25,387 nt of DNA from Pseudomonadota bacterium (GCA_023416335.1 JAEZHY010000168.1:1-25387), one strand, 5' to 3'; shown: positions 8,731-15,873, counted from the stretch's first letter. Made by a program: numbers and translations. Notes: a model not told the origin generated them from the letters alone.

Positions 8731-9360
8731 GTGCTCACAAACGCAATTTCGGTTTTCGCCATTTATTGCCTGGAAATGACCGGCTACTTCGGTGCGGCCT
8801 TCCTCATGGCGCTCGAAAGCATGATATTCCCCGTCCCAAGCGAGGCGGTGATGCCCTTTGTCGGCTTCCTTGTCGCCGACGGGAAGTGGAATTTGTGGAT
8901 CGCGATTCTCGTGACCAGTGTCGGTTCGATTACGGGTGCCCTGATTTCCTATTTCATGGGCTATTACGGGGGCAAGCCTCTTATCCTCAAAGTGGGCAAG
9001 TACCTGTTGCTCAATCAACATGACCTGAAGTGGACGGAGGAGTTCTTCGGCCGCCGAGGCGGGACCCTGACGCTTTTCATAAGCCGCTTCATTCCCGTGG
9101 TCAGGCATCTAATTTCGATCCCCGCCGGAATGGGCAAAATGAAGCTTCTGCCTTTTTTCCTGGCCACGCTCATCGGCGCGACCATCTGGAATTCATTCCT
9201 TCTCGTTCTCGGAATGAAGTTGCGCGAGCATTGGACAATCGTGCAGCATTACTCGCACCAGGTTGATATAGCGGTGGTCGCAATCCTGCTGCTCGGTTTC
9301 ATCCTCTTTATAAAATCCCGGTATAAAAAAAAGACGGCTGAAAATCCGGTTGCGGAATAG
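8731..9360 (+). CDS. DedA family inner-membrane protein
   Basis: This 209-residue integral membrane protein belongs to the DedA family. Its members act in membrane-potential homeostasis, and several flip undecaprenyl phosphate or phospholipids. The hallmark acidic segment ESMIFPVPSE (about residues 29-38) and the later arginine motif SRFIPVVRHLISIPAG, both characteristic of DedA and needed for function in studied members, are present. A C-terminal helix and a lysine-rich tail follow. The start is GTG at 8731, preceded by AGAGGAAAGG, a good ribosome binding site. It lies 97 bases after the related TVP38 gene and probably shares its promoter. No terminator directly follows; a bidirectional hairpin is about 320 bases downstream. 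The family is clear; the lipid handled is not. Confidence 0.92.
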   Translation: MLTNAISVFAIYCLEMTGYFGAAFLMALESMIFPVPSEAVMPFVGFLVADGKWNLWIAILVTSVGSITGALISYFMGYYGGKPLILKVGKYLLLNQHDLKWTEEFFGRRGGTLTLFISRFIPVVRHLISIPAGMGKMKLLPFFLATLIGATIWNSFLLVLGMKLREHWTIVQHYSHQVDIAVVAILLLGFILFIKSRYKKKTAENPVAE

Positions 9361-9404
9361 AGTGAATTGCCTGGATAGGTTTCCCAAGTCCTCGGGTGGG
9401 CTCT

Positions 9405-9635
9405 TATTCCGTCATCCCGGCAGGCATTTGAGCCGGGATCCAGGCGTAGGGTGGGGGAGCGGAGCGGGGTGGTCTCATCGTGCCCACCGGCCATCCCCTC
9501 GGGACTAGACTCATCGGGAAGACCGGGCGGTGGGCACCCCAAAAGCCGGTGCCCACCCGACCGTTGCTGCCGCATTTCCGAATCCAACGTTCAATGTCTT
9601 CGCTGGTTCCCAAGGTCTCCTTGGGAACCCCGGCC
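9405..9635. repeat. Composite intergenic repeat block A
   Basis: Several inverted-repeat modules are strung together. GTCATCCCGGCAGGCATTTG opens a module whose GAGCCGGGATCCAG end resembles a widespread short intergenic repeat. The 25-base module at 9446-9470, beginning GTAGGGTGGGGGAGCG, recurs with one mismatch at 14589-14613. GGTGGGCACC (9529-9538) pairs with GGTGCCCACC (9548-9557). GGTTCCCAAGG (9605-9615) pairs with CCTTGGGAACC (9619-9629). The last two types recur at the other two repeat blocks in this window. It is non-coding; no transposase or terminal direct repeats are visible. Confidence 0.8.
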
Positions 9636-9676
9636 TACTCCTGCGATGCTGCTGTTTATTTGGATCTATGCAAAAG

Positions 9677-9702
9677 AAAAGGGGCGCCGAAGCGCCCCTT
9701 TT
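9677..9702 (-). terminator. Rho-independent terminator of the mutase operon (bidirectional)
   Basis: A perfect 11-bp stem, AAAAGGGGCGC (9677-9687) and GCGCCCCTTTT (9692-9702), encloses a CGAA loop. On the minus strand it is followed by TTTTCTTTT-type sequence, 32 bases after the epimerase stop. On the plus strand it could also stop readthrough from the DedA gene. Confidence 0.85.
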
Positions 9703-9733
9703 GAACCTGATTGACCGGACAGCTATTAACTGT

Positions 9734-10138
9734 CTATTCTCTTTCGGAGAGTTCCACCAATACGCCGAAGGTGGACTTGGGGTGCAGGAAGGCGATCTTG
9801 GCGCCGCCGGCTCCTCTTCTCGGCTTCTCATCGATCAGTCTGACTCCCTTTGCCTTGAGTTCTGCAAGGGCTTCTTCAATGTTCTCGACCCTGAAAGCGA
9901 TGTGCTGTACGCCCTGGCCCTTGGCTTCGATGAACTTGCCGATAGGGCCGTCCGGCGCGGTCGATTCGAGGAGTTCGAGTTCCGTGTCCCCGACAGGAAA
10001 GAAGGCGGTCGTGACTTTCTGTTCCTGTACCGTTTCGCTCCCCGCATGTTGGATCCCGAGAACTTCGGAGTACAGTTTTTTCACTTCTTCTATGCTGTTT
10101 ACCGCTATGCCTATGTGGTCAACTCTGAGTACCTTCAT
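9734..10138 (-). CDS. mce: Methylmalonyl-CoA epimerase
   Basis: It interconverts (S)- and (R)-methylmalonyl-CoA, linking the carboxylation product to the mutase. The 134-residue protein is a single vicinal-oxygen-chelate (glyoxalase-like) unit of the usual length. Metal ligands expected for the family are visible: His8 (VDHIGIAV), His79 (GVQHIAF) and Glu129 (VLVELSE). The start at 10138 is chosen because AAAGGAGG lies just upstream. The frame extends further back to 10174, but that stretch is inside meaB. The ATG overlaps the meaB stop as ATGA, so translation is probably coupled. It is the last gene of the mutase operon, before a strong terminator. Confidence 0.95.
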   Translation of the reverse strand: MKVLRVDHIGIAVNSIEEVKKLYSEVLGIQHAGSETVQEQKVTTAFFPVGDTELELLESTAPDGPIGKFIEAKGQGVQHIAFRVENIEEALAELKAKGVRLIDEKPRRGAGGAKIAFLHPKSTFGVLVELSERE

Positions 10139-11112
10139 GACGCCTCCTTTTGCATTTGGGGAATGGAAAGCCATTCACTGACAATTTCACGCATCAGCGT
10201 GTAGGGGTCCCCCTGCCGCCGGAGAATTTCTTCGACGGCCTTGTCAAGTTTTCCTGACTGCTGCAAATATTCCCGCACGACTTTGAAAAGTTCGTTGTGG
10301 ATGAGCTGCAGCGTTTCCTTATAAGTCCGTTCGCGTCTTTTTTCGTAAAACCTGCCGGAATCCTGCAGGAATTTCCGGTGGGACTCTATCGCCTGCCAGA
10401 GTTCTTCGATTCCGATATCTTCGACGGCAACCGCCTTCTGCACGGGGGGCGTCCAGTCATTTGCCTTGATCTGGGAATCGATGTCCAGCCGGCTGCATAC
10501 TTCGGTGCAGACCTGGTCTGCCCCGGGTTTGTCGGATTTGTTTACCACGAAAACATCGGCAATCTCCATGATGCCGGCCTTCATGCTCTGTATCGAATCG
10601 CCCAGTCCGGGCACCAGCACCAGGCAGGTCGTATCGGCAATGCCGATGATGTCCACCTCGTCCTGGCCGACACCCACGGTTTCGATGATGACCACGTCCT
10701 TGCCGAATGCATCGAGAACTCTCACCACGTCGCCCGTGGATTTCGCCATGCCGCCCAGAAATCCGCGCGTGGCCATGCTTCTGATATATATCTCGGGATC
10801 GTTGCTCAGCTCGCTCATGCGGACGCGATCTCCGAGCAGAGCACCGCCTGTGAACGGGCTTGACGGGTCAATGGCAATTATGCCCACGGACAGGCCGCTT
10901 CTTCGGATGGCGCGTGCGAGTTTATCCGTCAGAGTGCTTTTCCCGGCTCCGGGAGCCCCTGTGATCCCGATTATGTATGCTTTCCCCGTGTGCGGGTACA
11001 GCTTCGGCATGCATTCGTACGCTCTAGGATCTTCATCTTCGAGCCAGGTGATCAGTCGCGCGGCCGATCGTGTTGAGCCTTCCAGGATTTGGGCTGCAAA
11101 ATCAGCGGACAT
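10135..11112 (-). CDS. meaB: MeaB/ArgK-type G3E GTPase, methylmalonyl-CoA mutase chaperone
   Basis: This cytoplasmic GTPase gates delivery of adenosylcobalamin to methylmalonyl-CoA mutase and protects or reactivates the enzyme. The 325-residue protein has the P-loop GAPGAGKST at 52-60, the downstream AIDPSSPFTGGALLGDR segment typical of MeaB, an ETVGVGQDE switch motif and the guanine-specificity motif NKSDKPGAD. A C-terminal helical dimerisation arm follows. The ATG at 11112 has AAAGGA about 10 bases upstream. Older annotations name this family ArgK (LAO transport kinase); its place between the mutase B12 subunit and the epimerase supports MeaB. It overlaps the epimerase start by four bases and lies 285 bases after the B12 subunit, with a hairpin in between. 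Confidence 0.95.
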   Translation of the reverse strand: MSADFAAQILEGSTRSAARLITWLEDEDPRAYECMPKLYPHTGKAYIIGITGAPGAGKSTLTDKLARAIRRSGLSVGIIAIDPSSPFTGGALLGDRVRMSELSNDPEIYIRSMATRGFLGGMAKSTGDVVRVLDAFGKDVVIIETVGVGQDEVDIIGIADTTCLVLVPGLGDSIQSMKAGIMEIADVFVVNKSDKPGADQVCTEVCSRLDIDSQIKANDWTPPVQKAVAVEDIGIEELWQAIESHRKFLQDSGRFYEKRRERTYKETLQLIHNELFKVVREYLQQSGKLDKAVEEILRRQGDPYTLMREIVSEWLSIPQMQKEAS

Positions 11113-11320
11113 TATTTTTCAATTCCTTTCACTACCAGCAATAAAAACTTTCAACGCGGAGCCTGGCGGAAGGGGATTGGGAGTCTCGGATTCCGAATTA
11201 ACAGCACACCCCGCTTTGAAGCCTTCGGGACGGTCATGCTCGCGACAGTCCCTGTTCATCTGTCCTATTGCCTCGGGAAGAGCCGGTTTGAGAGCCTGGA
11301 AAGAGGCGGGCAAAACTTTT

Positions 11321-11351
11321 GAAACCCGTCCGCATTTTGCGGACGGGTTTC
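11321..11351 (-). terminator. Intercistronic hairpin between the mutase small subunit and meaB
   Basis: A perfect 13-bp inverted repeat, GAAACCCGTCCGC (11321-11333) and GCGGACGGGTTTC (11339-11351), has a 5-base loop. On the minus strand the sequence after the stem is AAAAGTTTTG rather than a clean U-run. It is therefore more likely a partial terminator or an mRNA-processing or stabilising hairpin that lowers meaB-mce expression relative to the mutase subunits. Confidence 0.5.
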
Positions 11352-11397
11352 CTTGACCGTTTTCCGGCGTCAGACCTAAGCCCGAAGCCGGTTAAGT

Positions 11398-11796
11398 TTA
11401 ACGCTTCCTGACGTTATCCTCAATGAACTTGACTATTTCCGGGGTCGGCGTACCGGGTCCGAAAACCGCCGCCATCCCGTTCTTTTTCAGAAAATCATAA
11501 TCTTCCGTCGGGATGATACCGCCGCCGACCAGCAGGACGTCGCTCAGTCCCTTGGTCTTCAGCAGTTCGGCAACCCTGGGGAAGAAGTAGTTATGAACGC
11601 CGGAAAGGCTGCTCAGGCCGACGACATCAGCGTCTTCCTGCTCAGCGGCGGCGACGATCATCTCAGGCGTCTGCCGCAGCCCGGTGTAAACAACTTCCAT
11701 TCCCGCTTCAGCAAATATTCTCGCTAGCAGTTTGGCGCCGCGGTCATGTCCGTCGAGACCGGGCTTTGCCATAATCATCTTGATTTTTCTGGCCAT
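11398..11796 (-). CDS. mcmA2: Methylmalonyl-CoA mutase, B12-binding (small) subunit
   Basis: This 132-residue stand-alone cobalamin-binding domain matches the C-terminal domain of one-chain methylmalonyl-CoA mutases. The DxHxxG cobalt-ligand motif is at residues 15-20 (DGHDRG), with His17 as the lower axial ligand. The GLSSLSG and VLLVGGGIIP segments complete the nucleotide-tail pocket. A Shine-Dalgarno GGAGG lies 8 bases before the ATG. It sits 45 bases downstream of the catalytic subunit, so the two are surely made together to form the split mutase. Small B12 domains also serve other mutases, but the MeaB and epimerase genes that follow point to methylmalonyl-CoA. Confidence 0.95.
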   Translation of the reverse strand: MARKIKMIMAKPGLDGHDRGAKLLARIFAEAGMEVVYTGLRQTPEMIVAAAEQEDADVVGLSSLSGVHNYFFPRVAELLKTKGLSDVLLVGGGIIPTEDYDFLKKNGMAAVFGPGTPTPEIVKFIEDNVRKR

Positions 11797-11841
11797 GGAA
11801 TTTTCCTCCGAAATAGCAGTTTCTACGTGTTAAGACCAGTC

Positions 11842-13521
11842 TTATACGAATTCTTTCGGCCGGTATTCGCCGTAGACCTCGCGCCATACGTCACAGACTT
11901 CGCCAACCGTCGCCTTGGCCTTGACGGCTTCGATGACGTAAGGAATGACGTTTTCATTGGTCTGGGAGACCTGGCGCAGTTTGTCGAGGGCTGCTTTCCA
12001 CTTCGCCTGATCTCTCTTGGCACGGAACTCTTTCAGCTCGGCCGTTTTCTGCTCGCCGACGGACATATCGATTTTGAGAAGCCCGGTCGGAGGCGGCTCT
12101 TCCATGGTGTACTTGTTGATGCCTACATAGACGCGCTCGCCGGATTCGATTTCTTTCTGGAACCTGTAAGAGCTGTTCTGGATTTCTTTCTGGATGTAAC
12201 CCTGTTCGATCGCGGTAAGCGTTCCGCCCATCGCGTCGATCTTCTTGATGTACTCGTCGATTTCCGCTTCGATCTTGTCCGTCATGTGCTCGACATAGTA
12301 GCAGCCGGCCAGCGGGTCGATCGTATCGGTGGCGCCGCTTTCCTCGGCAATAATCTGCTGGGTGCGGAGTGCGACGGTAACGGCCTGCTGGGTGGGCAGA
12401 CAGAGCGCTTCGTCATAGGAGTTCGTATGCAGCGACTGTCCTCCGCCGAGGGCCGTGGCGTAGGTCTGCAGAGCAACGCGGACGATGTTGTTTAGCGGCT
12501 GCTGGGCCGTCAGGGTCACGCCGCCGGTCTGTACGTGGTAGCGGAGCATCATCGAGCGCGCATCTTTTGCCTTGAAGCGGTCTCTCATGACCTTCGCCCA
12601 GTATCTGCGGCCTGCGCGGAACTTGGCCACTTCTTCGAGAACGTTCGTGAAGGCATTGAAGAAGAAGCTGAGGCGGGGTGCGAAGGAGTCGACATCCATG
12701 CCGCGCTCGATACATGCCTGGGTATAGGCGATACCGTCAGCCAGTGTGAAGGCCATTTCCTGTGCTGCCGTCGATCCCGATTCACGAATGTGGTAGCCGC
12801 TGATGCTGATGGTGTTCCACCGGGGTACTTTTTTCTGGCAGAATTCGATGAGGTCGACCGTCAGCCGCATGGTCTGCTTGGGGGGATAAATGTACTGACC
12901 GCGGCAGATGATCTCCTTGAGCACGTCGTTCTGGACGGTCCCGCCGACTTTGTCCCAGGGTACGCCCTGTTCCTCTGCGATCGCGAGGTACATGGAAAGC
13001 AGTACGCCTGCGGGGGCATTCATGGTCATCGAGGTGGTGACTTTGTCCAGAGGAATGCCGTTAAAAAGAGTTTTCATGTCATCGATGTGGTCGATTGCGA
13101 CGCCGACCTTCCCGACTTCACCCATGGAGAGGGGATGGTCGCTGTCGTAGCCAGCCTGGGTGGGCAGCTGGAAGGCAACGCTCAGACCCGTCTGGCCCTG
13201 CTGGAGCAGGTAGCGGTACCGGGCGTTGGTTTCCTTGGCGTTTCCGAATCCCGCATACTGGCGCATCGTCCAGTAACGGCCGCGGTACATGGTGGGCTGT
13301 ACGCCGCGGGTAAACGGGAACATGCCGGGGTAGCCGAGGTCACGATCGTAGTCCAGCCCTTGTACATCCAGAGGAGTATAGAGCCGTTCGACCGGAGTAC
13401 CCGAAATCGTGGTAAAAACGGGCTTTGCTTCGGGCGACTTCGAAAGAGTCTTGGCAACAGGTCCCTGATCCCACTTCTCTTTACCAGCTTGAATTTTTTG
13501 TAGTACCTTCTCATCAAACAT
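11842..13521 (-). CDS. mcmA1: Methylmalonyl-CoA mutase, catalytic (large) subunit
   Basis: This radical TIM-barrel subunit rearranges (R)-methylmalonyl-CoA and succinyl-CoA with adenosylcobalamin supplied by the separate small subunit. The 559-residue protein has only the substrate-binding barrel and no B12 domain. Residues matching the known active-site Tyr, Arg and His of the Propionibacterium enzyme are present: Tyr89 (RQYAGF), Arg207 (ICRGQY) and His244 (SGYHIRES). The LPTQAGYDSDHP and TMNAPAG segments resemble the split mutases of archaea and some anaerobes more than one-chain enzymes. The start at 13521 follows GAGGAGGG at ideal spacing; a longer frame to 13551 has no such signal. It is the first gene of the operon. 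A related acyl-CoA mutase (isobutyryl- or ethylmalonyl-CoA) is the main alternative, made unlikely by the neighbours. Confidence 0.94.
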   Translation of the reverse strand: MFDEKVLQKIQAGKEKWDQGPVAKTLSKSPEAKPVFTTISGTPVERLYTPLDVQGLDYDRDLGYPGMFPFTRGVQPTMYRGRYWTMRQYAGFGNAKETNARYRYLLQQGQTGLSVAFQLPTQAGYDSDHPLSMGEVGKVGVAIDHIDDMKTLFNGIPLDKVTTSMTMNAPAGVLLSMYLAIAEEQGVPWDKVGGTVQNDVLKEIICRGQYIYPPKQTMRLTVDLIEFCQKKVPRWNTISISGYHIRESGSTAAQEMAFTLADGIAYTQACIERGMDVDSFAPRLSFFFNAFTNVLEEVAKFRAGRRYWAKVMRDRFKAKDARSMMLRYHVQTGGVTLTAQQPLNNIVRVALQTYATALGGGQSLHTNSYDEALCLPTQQAVTVALRTQQIIAEESGATDTIDPLAGCYYVEHMTDKIEAEIDEYIKKIDAMGGTLTAIEQGYIQKEIQNSSYRFQKEIESGERVYVGINKYTMEEPPPTGLLKIDMSVGEQKTAELKEFRAKRDQAKWKAALDKLRQVSQTNENVIPYVIEAVKAKATVGEVCDVWREVYGEYRPKEFV

Positions 13522-13582
13522 AAGTACCCTCCTCAACGCGAAATTCCACACGACACCCCGCTGGTTGCTTCAGCGGATTCTG

Positions 13583-13627
13583 TTAAAAAAAGCACGAACC
13601 GCAACACAGTTCGGCGCCCTTGGCCAT
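13583..13627 (-). promoter_or_regulatory. Possible leader peptide and attenuator in the mutase operon leader
   Basis: On the minus strand an ATG at 13627, preceded by GAGAG five bases upstream, opens a 14-codon ORF reading MAKGAELCCGSCFF and ending at TAA. Its second half overlaps a short stem (CGAAC 13595-13599, GTTCG 13609-13613) followed by a run of seven U residues (13585-13591), which looks like a weak intrinsic terminator. The arrangement resembles a translation-controlled attenuator about 60 bases before the mutase start. The stem is only 5 bp and the ligand or signal is unknown. Confidence 0.35.
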
Positions 13628-13768
13628 TTTTTCTCTCAGCAACCTGTGAAAAAACAGACCCGAGCAGGAACAACATAGGAGAAAGGGTTAGAATTGAACG
13701 TGCGCCACCTTGCCCGACTGGCCGCAACAGCGTGGGCAGGGGAATCGGGAAACCAATTTCACTAATGG

Positions 13769-13797
13769 TCTATATCAGCAGTTCCTTTAAGAATCAA
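13769..13797 (-). promoter_or_regulatory. Candidate promoter of the methylmalonyl-CoA mutase operon
   Basis: On the minus strand TTGATT (13797-13792) and TATAGA (13774-13769) are separated by 17 bases. Transcription would start near 13762, giving a leader of about 240 nt before the mutase ATG. Confidence 0.45.
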
Positions 13798-13948
13798 CAG
13801 AATTGACGGGAGATCGTGAAAAATAGTGAATGGTTTTTCAGCGAATTCAACAAAAGAAGACCTCCGTTCGTCGAAGGACACAGCAGGTTTTCCTCTTTGC
13901 GAACATTTCGCAACGTTTGCACCTTATATGTGCGATTCACAATTAGTC

Positions 13949-13978
13949 TTGACGGATTGTGAAAAGATGTTCTATTAT
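13949..13978 (+). promoter_or_regulatory. Promoter of the small Cys-rich protein gene
   Basis: TTGACG (13949-13954) and TATTAT (13973-13978) are separated by 18 bases, a good sigma70-type match about 57 bases upstream of the ATG. Confidence 0.55.
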
Positions 13979-14034
13979 GCAGGAGTTGCAACTGCCCTAC
14001 CCCCTTACCATTTCTGCCCCGGAGGAACAAAAGC

Positions 14035-14223
14035 ATGGTCCCTTACGTAAAGACTGTCGAAAGCCCTTGCCGAAAATGCGAAAACATCGACCAGAACAAG
14101 GAGGATTGCGCTAAGGATTGTGCCAAATTGAACGCTTTCCAGATTGCCATTCTCCGTCACGATGAAATCAACATCAAAAACTTCCAGATCCGGTATCCGA
14201 CGCTTATTCGGAAAGCCGGTTGA
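14035..14223 (+). CDS. Small Cys-rich protein of unknown function (62 aa)
   Basis: This 62-residue protein has four cysteines near the N-terminus in the pattern CxxC-x9-CxxxC (residues 12-29; CRKC then CAKDC). They are embedded in charged sequence and followed by a LNAFQ segment and a basic tail. The spacing suggests a small zinc- or metal-binding knuckle. It has no signal peptide or membrane segment, so it is probably cytoplasmic. The start is well supported by GGAGGAAC 8 bases before the ATG. A good promoter precedes it and a terminator follows, so it is its own transcription unit, divergent from the mutase operon. Short Cys-rich proteins of this look are, as I recall, common in Desulfobacterota, but none is known to me with a defined role. 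A regulator or redox/metal adaptor are guesses only. Confidence 0.75.
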   Translation: MVPYVKTVESPCRKCENIDQNKEDCAKDCAKLNAFQIAILRHDEINIKNFQIRYPTLIRKAG

Positions 14224-14350
14224 GAATCGATCGAGGCAATTTCCGGAATCGCATCTTCGAATGTTCGTGCTCATCCTGAATCGGCATAGGGGGCTGAAAG
14301 CAGGCACCTGGAATTCCTGAGAAAATTATCTACATGTAATCCAAGAACGA

Positions 14351-14380
14351 GGCGGCAGCGATAATGCCGCCTTTTTCTTT
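14351..14380 (+). terminator. Rho-independent terminator of the Cys-rich gene
   Basis: GGCGGCA (14351-14357) and TGCCGCC (14365-14371) form a 7-bp stem with a 7-base loop, followed directly by TTTTTCTTT. It lies about 130 bases after the stop codon. Confidence 0.75.
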
Positions 14381-14457
14381 TGCTGAATTGTGAACTGCGT
14401 AACTATCAGGCGCAACAATAAGAATCCTTCCCGGCTGTGACAAGCGGGCATTGGCGG

Positions 14458-14700
14458 CGCGGTGGGCACCATATGTCTGTGTGCCTTTTCGAGTGGGGCT
14501 TTCGGAACAGGTTATACAGAAAGGGCTGGTTCCCAAGGCGGACCTTGGGAACCAGCGGAGTATTTCCTTAAAGCAACAACATTGAGGGGTAGGGTGGGGG
14601 AGCGAAGCGGGGTCCGGTTTTTTCGGGTGCTCACCATCCGGCAATCCCGGCGAGGGGCGGGCGGTGGCACGATAAAGCGTTGTGCCCACCCTACGGGGCT
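14458..14700. repeat. Composite intergenic repeat block B
   Basis: It contains a perfect 14-bp inverted repeat, GCTGGTTCCCAAGG (14525-14538) and its complement (14543-14556). It also has the 25-base GTAGGGTGGGGGAGCG-type module at 14589-14613, shared with block A. Near 14663-14694 lies a GTGGCACGATAAAGCG...TGTGCCCACCCTAC hairpin module like that in block C. The copies are diverged and reshuffled relative to blocks A and C. Confidence 0.8.
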
Positions 14701-14760
14701 TTTCCGGCGAAGGAAGCTGGAGCTTCCAAAGGCGGGGTTCGCAATTAAATGCCTGGTGAG

Positions 14761-14800
14761 AAAGAATAAAAAAGGGGGCGGCAGGAATCCTGCCGCCCCC
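14761..14800 (-). terminator. Rho-independent terminator downstream of malate dehydrogenase
   Basis: GGGGGCGGCAGG (14774-14785) and CCTGCCGCCCCC (14789-14800) form a 12-bp GC-rich stem with a 3-base loop. On the minus strand it is followed by TTTTTTATTCTTT. It starts 26 bases after the malate dehydrogenase stop. Confidence 0.92.
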
Positions 14801-14826
14801 TCATTATTCCAGCTTAAGTGCGAATA

Positions 14827-15831
14827 CTACGCTTTGGCTTTCGCTGCAGCGATCATATCCTTAACGCCGGCCTGTTCTTCCTGCAGTTCCTTCAGCGTGA
14901 AGTCCATCCTCTCGCGCGAGAACGCATCGATTTCCAGGCCCGTCACCCTCTCGTACTTGCCGGGGGTGCAGATAACGGGCACGCCGTACATGGTGCCTTC
15001 GGGGATGCCGTAGGACCCGTCGGAAGGAATGCCCATCGTTACCCATTTGCCGTCCGTGCCCAGCGCCCAGTCATGCATATGACCGATTGCGGCGTTGGCT
15101 GCAGAAGCGGCCGAGGAGAGCCCGCGGGCTTCGATGATGACTGCGCCGCGTTTTCCGACCTTGGGGATGTATTCCGTCTTGTACCAGTTTTCGTCAACCA
15201 GCTTGGCTGCCGGCTTGCCGTCAACCGATGCATAGCGGATATCAGGATACATCGTGGGGGAGTGATTGCCCCAGACGATCATTTTCTCAACCGAATCCAC
15301 CGGCTTGCCGACCTTGGCGGCCAGCATCGACTTGGCACGGTTGTGGTCGAGGCGCATCATCGACGTGAAATTGGCCTTCGGCAGGTCGGGAGCCGAATTC
15401 ATGGCGATCCAGGAGTTGGTGTTGGCGGGGTTTCCGACAACGATAACCCTGATGTCGCGCGAGGCAACTTCGTTCATCGCCTTGCCCTGCTCGATGAAGA
15501 TTTTCGCATTTTCCATCAGCAGGTCTTTACGTTCCATTCCGGGACCGCGAGGCCTGGCGCCGACCAGCAACGCGTAATCCGCATCCTTGAAAGCGACTCT
15601 CGGATCGCCGGTGCCGACCATGTCGACCAGCAGCGGGAAAGCGCAATCTTCGAGTTCCATCATCACGCCCTTGAGCGCTGCCTGGACTTTATCTATCGGG
15701 AGTTCCAGCATCTGCAGGATGACCGGCTGATCTTTGCCGAGCATCTCGCCGCTGGCTACTCGGAATAACAGGGCGTAGCCGATCTGGCCGGCAGCTCCTG
15801 TCACTGCAACACGTACGGGTTTTTTGGCCAT
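14827..15831 (-). CDS. mdh: Malate dehydrogenase (NAD-dependent, cytosolic type)
   Basis: It interconverts malate and oxaloacetate with NAD(H). The 334-residue protein begins with the Rossmann motif [14 protein letters not shown] (11-24). It carries the [13 protein letters not shown] active-site loop with substrate-binding arginines, VGNPANTNS, the MMRLDHNRA segment with its Asp-Arg pair, and [11 protein letters not shown] with the catalytic His. This arrangement is that of the eukaryote-cytosolic/Thermus-like malate dehydrogenases. AAAGGAG lies 7 bases before the ATG. It is 42 bases downstream of the carboxyltransferase-biotin fusion, and a strong terminator follows, so the two are co-transcribed. 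In propionate oxidation it would regenerate oxaloacetate, the carboxyl donor used by the transcarboxylase. Confidence 0.96.
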   Translation of the reverse strand: MAKKPVRVAVTGAAGQIGYALLFRVASGEMLGKDQPVILQMLELPIDKVQAALKGVMMELEDCAFPLLVDMVGTGDPRVAFKDADYALLVGARPRGPGMERKDLLMENAKIFIEQGKAMNEVASRDIRVIVVGNPANTNSWIAMNSAPDLPKANFTSMMRLDHNRAKSMLAAKVGKPVDSVEKMIVWGNHSPTMYPDIRYASVDGKPAAKLVDENWYKTEYIPKVGKRGAVIIEARGLSSAASAANAAIGHMHDWALGTDGKWVTMGIPSDGSYGIPEGTMYGVPVICTPGKYERVTGLEIDAFSRERMDFTLKELQEEQAGVKDMIAAAKAKA

Positions 15832-15873
15832 TATACTGCTCCTTTCTCGATTGAGTTCGATTCGGAAATTCCG

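Larger units (their letters stand above)
9361..9733. other. Convergent intergenic region filled by repeats and a terminator
   Basis: This gap between the plus-strand DedA gene and the minus-strand epimerase gene contains repeat block A (about 9405-9635) and a strong hairpin terminator (9677-9702). ORFs in it run through repeat sequence and have no ribosome binding sites. Confidence 0.75.
13522..14034. other. Divergent regulatory region of the mutase operon and the Cys-rich gene
   Basis: This 513-base gap holds a candidate minus-strand promoter (13769-13797), a leader of about 240 nt with a mini-ORF and hairpin (13583-13627), and a plus-strand promoter (13949-13978). No cobalamin riboswitch consensus was recognised by eye. 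Confidence 0.65.
14224..14826. other. Convergent intergenic region with two terminators and repeat block B
   Basis: This 603-base gap between the convergent Cys-rich and malate dehydrogenase genes contains a plus-strand terminator (14351-14380), repeat block B (about 14458-14700) and the malate dehydrogenase terminator (14761-14800). ORFs of 100-180 codons cross it but are built from repeat sequence and run into neighbouring genes. Confidence 0.75.

Noticed and set aside
7809..8762. 317-codon minus-strand ORF
   Set aside because: It is antisense to the TVP38-family gene, with highly charged, low-information sequence and no start signal.
9530..10204. 224-codon plus-strand ORF crossing repeat block A and the epimerase gene
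   Set aside because: It begins in repeats, runs through the terminator hairpin and then opposite the epimerase.
11119..11313. 64-codon minus-strand ORF between the mutase small subunit and meaB
   Set aside because: It starts with TTG, has no ribosome binding site and has no recognisable protein features.
13522..13762. Cobalamin or TPP riboswitch in the mutase leader
   Set aside because: A CTGAGA string and GC-rich segments are present, but the other conserved boxes of either riboswitch class could not be found by eye.
13794..14036. 80-codon minus-strand ORF upstream of the mutase operon
   Set aside because: It covers both candidate promoters and has no ribosome binding site or recognisable features.
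14462..15013. 183-codon plus-strand ORF
   Set aside because: It is made of repeat block B, the malate dehydrogenase terminator and the antisense end of malate dehydrogenase.
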